Below, one piece after another: positions 60,044 through 64,000 of a stretch of DNA of 64,000 nt. The notes under the pieces are model-generated. The model did no database searches, was not told where the DNA came from, and saw only the letters and a list, made by a program, of their open reading frames with translations. The stretch lies in the NCBI RefSeq assembly GCF_046054195.1, contig NZ_JBEQCS010000005.1:62001-126000 (forward strand), written 5' to 3'. This stretch comes from Celerinatantimonas sp046054195. GTDB taxonomy: Bacteria > Pseudomonadota > Gammaproteobacteria > Enterobacterales > Celerinatantimonadaceae. Position 1 is the first letter of the stretch, and each line of letters starts with the position of its first letter. Position numbers and translations under genes: made by a program.

Positions 60044-61012
60044 TTATTGCAGCTCAATTTGTCCGTTGTGATAACGAAGGTGTGGCGCACTGTCAGCAGC
60101 AAGCCACAGAGGACCATCGAGGTCGACGAACTCCGCTTGAAAAGCAACTGGCAAAGCCGCTTCCATAGCCATTGATGAGCCCAACATGCAACCCACCATC
60201 ACTCGCATTTGGCAGGCTCTCGCGGTTTCAACCATCTTTAACGCCTCGGTCAGCCCCCCACATTTATCCAGTTTGATATTGACCATGTCGTAGCGATCGC
60301 CAAGAGATTTAATATCTTCACTGGTGTGGCAGCTTTCATCCGCGCAGACCGCAATGGGATGATGAAATAGCGCAAGTAATTTATCGGCTCCAGCAGGCAG
60401 TGGCTGCTCGACCATCTCAATGCCATAGTCATCGAGCTTGGCAAAAATATCGGGCAGTGCCAGCGACGACCAAGCCTCGTTCGCATCAATAATCAGGTGC
60501 GCGCGAGGCGCGCTTTGGCGAATAGCCGCAACCTTTTCAATCACCTGTTCGGCATCAAGTTTAATTTTAAGTAACTTGGCACCACTGGCGACGGCTTCGG
60601 CAGCGCTTTGCGCCATAGCCTCAACGCTATCAAGGCTTAGGGTTTGGGCGGTGATAATTGAATCACGCCCTGCAATCGCCGCATGCTGACATAAAGACAG
60701 CCCTTGGCGCGCCGCCTCAAGTCGCCACAAAGCGCAATCAAGCACATTACGCGCAGAACCATGTGGCAAAACTTGTTGCAACTGCTCGCGAGTAAGGCCA
60801 TCGGCAATTAACGAGCATACTGATTCAAGTTGTTCGACAACACTCTCGCAGCTTTGCTGATAATGGGCAGTTGGGGTACATTCGCCCCAACCGATGAAGC
60901 CATTTTCTTCAATACTCACCCGCACCACTTCGGTGGCACTACGCGTACCTCGGGAGATGGCAAATGGACGAGCCAGCGGCAAGCGCAGCGTATCGATTTC
61001 AACCTGACGCAT
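60044..61012 (-). CDS. dgcA: Enolase-superfamily racemase: DgcA / dipeptide epimerase
   Basis: This 322-aa member of the muconate-lactonizing subgroup of the enolase superfamily has catalytic Lys in LLKIKLD (KxK) and a second Lys in MVNIKLDKCGG. Metal ligands lie in LIIDANEAW, IEMVEQPLP and VCADESC. Such enzymes include L-Ala-D/L-Glu epimerase, and DgcA, which racemises N-acetyl-D-glutamate. The DUF1611 gene 2 nt upstream is the standard DgcN partner, so the DgcA role is preferred. Dipeptide epimerisation is the alternative, since peptide transport and peptidase genes follow. Confidence 0.88.
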   Translation of the reverse strand: MRQVEIDTLRLPLARPFAISRGTRSATEVVRVSIEENGFIGWGECTPTAHYQQSCESVVEQLESVCSLIADGLTREQLQQVLPHGSARNVLDCALWRLEAARQGLSLCQHAAIAGRDSIITAQTLSLDSVEAMAQSAAEAVASGAKLLKIKLDAEQVIEKVAAIRQSAPRAHLIIDANEAWSSLALPDIFAKLDDYGIEMVEQPLPAGADKLLALFHHPIAVCADESCHTSEDIKSLGDRYDMVNIKLDKCGGLTEALKMVETARACQMRVMVGCMLGSSMAMEAALPVAFQAEFVDLDGPLWLAADSAPHLRYHNGQIELQ

Positions 61013-61014
61013 GC

Positions 61015-62025
61015 TTATCCTCCGTGCACTTTTAAAAACTCAGCAATATCATCAATGCCATAACGCACTGGATCGGTTGCTGGAACACCAAATTCTTGGC
61101 TAATTTCGCTTAAATAACGACGCGCTTCATCATCTGGATATTGCGATGTATTCACAGCAATCCCAGCCAGCTGAGTTTTTTCACTGGTGACTTTCGCAAC
61201 CCTCAGGTTTTCTTGAATGCAATCAGCTAAGCTCACCAATGGATGATGTGGCAGGTGACGGGTATGTGGACGTCCCATTTCGTGGCACATCACGAGAAAA
61301 TCAGGCTGCGAGCCGTGCAGCAAACCAAGGCTGACACCGGCATAAGATGGATGAAATAGCGAACCCTGACCTTCAATGATGTCCCAATGATCATCGGTAT
61401 TTTCAGGAGAGATAAGCTCAGCGGCACCCGAGATAAAATCAGACACCACCGCATCAATGGCAATCCCTTGACCAGCGACTAAGATCCCCGTCTGGCCAGA
61501 GGCGCGAAATTGCGCGTTCATACCCAGTTTTAACATGGCAGACTCAAGCGCCAGCGAGGTATACATTTTGCCAACGGCGCAATCGGTACCAACGGTTAAA
61601 ACCCGGTTACCAGAACGTGGTTTGCCATTGCCAACTTTGAGTTTTTCCTGCGTATGGCGGACATCAAATAATTGCACTTGGTGCGCTTTAGCGAGCTCAA
61701 CAAGTTCAGCATTATCGTTAAGACGCTCGTGCAAACCACTGGCAACGTTCATCCCTGAGCGAATCGCTTGGCGAATCGTTTCAAGCCAATGTTCGGGCAA
61801 GAAACCACCAGCGTTGGCGGTTCCCAGAACCAGCGTTTTGGCACCTTTAGCACAAGCTTGTTCGATAGAAAGATCATCTAACTCTAGCGCCACCTGACAG
61901 CCAGCAATGCGCAATTGCCCGACACATTGCTGCGGACGCCATGCATGAATTCCGCGTGCTGTTTTTGCGGCCAAAGGGTCTGTCACATCACCTAAAAAAA
62001 GAAGGTAAGGTTGTGGTATGTCCAT
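61015..62025 (-). CDS. dgcN: DUF1611 protein, D-glutamate N-acetyltransferase (DgcN-like)
   Basis: This 336-aa DUF1611 protein has a P-loop-like segment VLTVGTDCAVGKMYTSLALE, then FRASGQTGILVAGQGIAIDAV and IIEGQGSLFHPSYAGVSLGLL, all typical. In marine bacteria a DUF1611 protein (DgcN) was shown to N-acetylate D-glutamate, after which DgcA converts it to N-acetyl-L-glutamate. Here dgcN-dgcA are the first two genes of the operon. The alternative is a ligase-like or kinase-type role on another amino acid. A palindromic operator candidate lies about 90 bp upstream. Confidence 0.85.
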   Translation of the reverse strand: MDIPQPYLLFLGDVTDPLAAKTARGIHAWRPQQCVGQLRIAGCQVALELDDLSIEQACAKGAKTLVLGTANAGGFLPEHWLETIRQAIRSGMNVASGLHERLNDNAELVELAKAHQVQLFDVRHTQEKLKVGNGKPRSGNRVLTVGTDCAVGKMYTSLALESAMLKLGMNAQFRASGQTGILVAGQGIAIDAVVSDFISGAAELISPENTDDHWDIIEGQGSLFHPSYAGVSLGLLHGSQPDFLVMCHEMGRPHTRHLPHHPLVSLADCIQENLRVAKVTSEKTQLAGIAVNTSQYPDDEARRYLSEISQEFGVPATDPVRYGIDDIAEFLKVHGG

Positions 62026-62437
62026 ATCCGTCCTACTGCTATTTGAATATCGAAAATTGATTACATTCCAATATCCACACCCAAACCAAACTTGGCGAAT
62101 ACTTATATATCACAGGGGTATAACATTAGGCTATACCCATTTGAATAACATTTATAAAAATCACTGTTGATTCAATTCGTTCGCAGAATAATTGTACAAA
62201 ATGACTATTTAAATTCTGATTAGCGGCAGTTTACTTATAAAAAATAAGCAACAAAAAATTAAAAACTTGAAGAATATATAGTTCTTTTAAATATACTTTT
62301 TAATTCATTTCTGAAAATTTGATCCTTCGAACAAATAAATAGAAAAGTATTTCTTAAAATGTATATTGTTAATTTCTTTATTCAAGATATGATAGGGCCA
62401 ATTTCAAGGAGTACAGGTAAAATACCAAGGAGTAATT
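62026..62437. other. Divergent gap between dgcN and lipoprotein gene
   Basis: No gene is seen. It holds the operon promoter and the palindrome GGGTATA-N9-TATACCC (listed separately), then a very AT-rich part leading to the lipoprotein. Just before that start the motif CAAGGAGTA occurs twice (62405-62413 and 62426-62434). Confidence 0.6.
62116..62138. promoter_or_regulatory. Palindromic site GGGTATA-N9-TATACCC
   Basis: A perfect 7-bp inverted repeat with 9-nt spacer about 90 bp before dgcN. Position and symmetry suit an operator controlling the ten-gene D-glutamate/peptide operon. Confidence 0.6.
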
Positions 62438-62824
62438 GTGAAAAAATCATTCGGTCTTAGCATCCTCATTGCGACAACACTGCTAACGTTAAGTGGCTGT
62501 GGCATGGTTTCAAAACAGATGGCTAATCCGCAAAAATTGCAGGACAAAGCTAGTGTCTCAATCGGCGTTCCCGCTGATAAAATCACTGTTTCTGATATCT
62601 CTGGTGATTTGGATTCAGTTCATTTTACAGCGAAAGTTCAAGGACTAAATGATCGCTATTACAAATGCTATTACTCATCAGCTATTGTGGTCACATCAGA
62701 TACGATTTGTAACCCTATTTATAGTTCTGTGGCAGCAAAACTGCGCGCGGAAAAAAATGGCTCCGATAAAGCCAACTCGACCCAATGTAATGCTCTAACA
62801 AAAGCTGCAGGTCAGTGTAAATAA
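62438..62824 (+). CDS. Small lipoprotein, unknown function
   Basis: This 128-aa predicted lipoprotein has a basic N-region (KKS), a hydrophobic core and the lipobox LSGC with the lipidated Cys near residue 21. The mature part is mixed alpha/beta with four further cysteines (YKCYY, TICNP, TQCNA, GQCK), perhaps two disulfides, as expected for an exported protein. No family is recognised. It starts at GTG with AAGGAG 7 nt upstream. A hairpin follows at 62835-62862. Monocistronic. Confidence 0.78.
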   Translation: MKKSFGLSILIATTLLTLSGCGMVSKQMANPQKLQDKASVSIGVPADKITVSDISGDLDSVHFTAKVQGLNDRYYKCYYSSAIVVTSDTICNPIYSSVAAKLRAEKNGSDKANSTQCNALTKAAGQCK

Positions 62825-62834
62825 ATTTGTATGG

Positions 62835-62862
62835 CACACTTAGTTTAAATATTCTAAGTGTG
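62835..62862 (+). terminator. Hairpin after the lipoprotein gene
   Basis: A perfect 9-bp stem (CACACTTAG at 62835-62843, CTAAGTGTG at 62854-62862) with a 10-nt loop lies 11 nt past the stop. The T-run is short, so it is a moderate terminator candidate. Confidence 0.6.
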
Positions 62863-63113
62863 TCTACATCAATTGCGCTAGTTATTGTAAGAAAAATCGC
62901 ACAATACTGATTAATTTATTATTTTTATTTATTTTCTATTTCCACTAAAAATTAATCCGCTTTTCTCAACATAATGATATCACTATAATTAAGCCTCATT
63001 TAAAATGGTCAGGCTAAATAATACAATTTTCCCCATTAAGTAGCGCTTTTATCTATAATACTTATCGTTTTAAATATAAAATATCTTAAACTCAGCTACT
63101 GTGTTTTGCGCTT

Positions 63114-64000
63114 ATGAACTCCCTACAAGATTTACGCATTTTTATCGAAATTGCCCGTCAGGGAAGCTTTTCCAAAGCAGCCGCTCAAGTAAAACTTACC
63201 CCCGCAGCACTCAGCGCAGCCTTGAAAAGACTGGAACAGCAAATTGGTACCGTTTTAATCGTTCGCTCGACTCGTCATTTACGCTTAACGCAAAGCGGCG
63301 AAGTGTTACTAGCCAAAGCTGAACAGGCAATCGCTTTGCTCGAACAAGGTTTAAAAGAGGTAAGAACAAATTCAGATGAGCTTAACGGCCATGTTTATCT
63401 AAGTGCTCCTTCTGATTTTGGACGTAATTTACTGCTTAAATGGATTAGTGAATTTACCAAAGTTCATCCTCAAGTTCAGGTCAAATTAGAACTCTCGGAC
63501 AGCGTCTCAGATATGTATGCTCGTCACGTAGATTTGGCCATTCGTTACGGGGAACCAAAAGATTCACGACTCATTGCCACAGCGCTTTATCAGCACAATC
63601 ATAAGGTCATTTGTGCCAGCTCCGATTACCTATCGAAATATTCACCTATTGTTGAGCCAAAGCAGCTAAGCCAACACAACTGCCTATGTTTTATGATTAA
63701 CGATGTGATTGAAGACGGCTGGGTACTGCGCCAAAATGACCAACAAGTCACTATTCGCGTCACTGGCAATGTTTCCAGCAATGATAGCGAAGCTATCCAT
63801 CGTTTAGTGTTGGCCGGACATGGCTTATTTCAAACGTCCAAGATGGATGTCAGCGAGGATTTGCTCGCTGGACGTTTACAAATGGTGTTAAGCCAATGGC
63901 AAGGGATAGAGCGCCCTTTGTATCTATTATGTGCTGACCGGCGCTTGCTCAACCCAACGATTGTGGCCTTTCGGGATTTTCTGCGCCAGCGCTGCCAAAG
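63114..64000 (+). CDS. LysR-family regulator, cut by window end
   Basis: This LysR-type regulator is open for 295 codons and runs off the window. It begins MNSLQDLRIFIEIARQGSFS, then AALSAALKRLEQQIG, the CrgA/DsdC-like form of the HTH. The effector domain starts VYLSAPSDFGRNLL and contains VDLAIRYGEPKDSRL, typical of the aromatic/YafC-type subgroup. The part in the window reaches RDFLRQRCQ, close to the usual C-terminus, so only a few residues should be missing. Its target is unknown; the divergent or next gene lies outside the window. Confidence 0.92.
   Translation, partial: MNSLQDLRIFIEIARQGSFSKAAAQVKLTPAALSAALKRLEQQIGTVLIVRSTRHLRLTQSGEVLLAKAEQAIALLEQGLKEVRTNSDELNGHVYLSAPSDFGRNLLLKWISEFTKVHPQVQVKLELSDSVSDMYARHVDLAIRYGEPKDSRLIATALYQHNHKVICASSDYLSKYSPIVEPKQLSQHNCLCFMINDVIEDGWVLRQNDQQVTIRVTGNVSSNDSEAIHRLVLAGHGLFQTSKMDVSEDLLAGRLQMVLSQWQGIERPLYLLCADRRLLNPTIVAFRDFLRQRCQ

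Noticed and set aside
1..64000. tRNA, rRNA, insertion sequences or prophage genes
   Set aside because: None recognised by eye on either strand; no transposase or integrase motifs among the proteins.

Overview
The window is chromosomal DNA of a gammaproteobacterium, probably a marine or Vibrio/Alteromonas-like lineage. The main evidence is a conserved housekeeping block, coaD-mutM-rpmG-rpmB-radC-coaBC-dut-slmA ... pyrE-rph-yicC, in the same order as in E. coli and Vibrio. It sits next to an LPS-core locus with a Haemophilus/Vibrio-type inner core (one Kdo plus Kdo kinase, an OpsX-type heptosyltransferase). The genus cannot be fixed from the sequence alone. No rRNA, tRNA, transposase or CRISPR array was recognised.

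Layout. 0-2.5 kb: an AT-rich accessory segment with an unknown gene and a three-gene toxin-antitoxin-chaperone operon (MqsR-like toxin, MqsA antitoxin, SecB-like chaperone). 2.8-5 kb: yhiN and rsmJ. 5.2-14.5 kb: LPS core genes (hldD, waaF, waaA, a waaE-like GT2, a GT4, a GT90, kdkA, opsX-type GT9 and a second GT9-like gene). 14.6-20.4 kb: the coaD to slmA block. 20.4-26.5 kb: a non-core interval between slmA and pyrE, with a compound hairpin-repeat locus, mscS, a secreted GH43 arabinanase, a 43-residue membrane miniprotein behind a CRP-like site, about 1.2 kb of gene-free DNA, and six tandem near-identical genes for a 51-residue secreted peptide. 26.6-29 kb: pyrE, rph, yicC.

29-33 kb: a response-regulator diguanylate cyclase and a hybrid histidine kinase. 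33.1-35.1 kb: a two-gene operon of a pepsin-type aspartic protease and a two-domain avidin-like protein. 35.2-39.2 kb: a LysR regulator divergent from the lactate-oxidation operon lldEFG (lutABC), with an ATAC-N7-GTAT site between them. 39.2-44.7 kb: a three-gene SMC/condensin-like operon whose ATPase looks like DUF3584. 44.9-50.8 kb: an RhlA-like hydrolase/acyltransferase, SDR, aldo-keto reductase, two LysR regulators and a LysE-type exporter. 50.8-62.0 kb: a ten-gene leftward operon, dgcN-dgcA-gsiABCD-like transporter-DmpA-M55-iaaA-M19, which reads as uptake and breakdown of D-glutamate-, D-amino-acid- and isoaspartyl-containing peptides. 62.4-64 kb: a small lipoprotein and a LysR gene cut by the window end.

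The strongest candidates for undescribed biology are the six-copy secreted peptide array (25.1-26.4 kb), the pepsin-avidin pair (33.1-35.1 kb) and the DUF3584-type SMC operon (39.2-44.7 kb). The toxin-antitoxin-chaperone operon and the D-glutamate/peptide operon are unusually complete examples of systems known in outline. All family assignments come from reading motifs and gene order; no database search was run.
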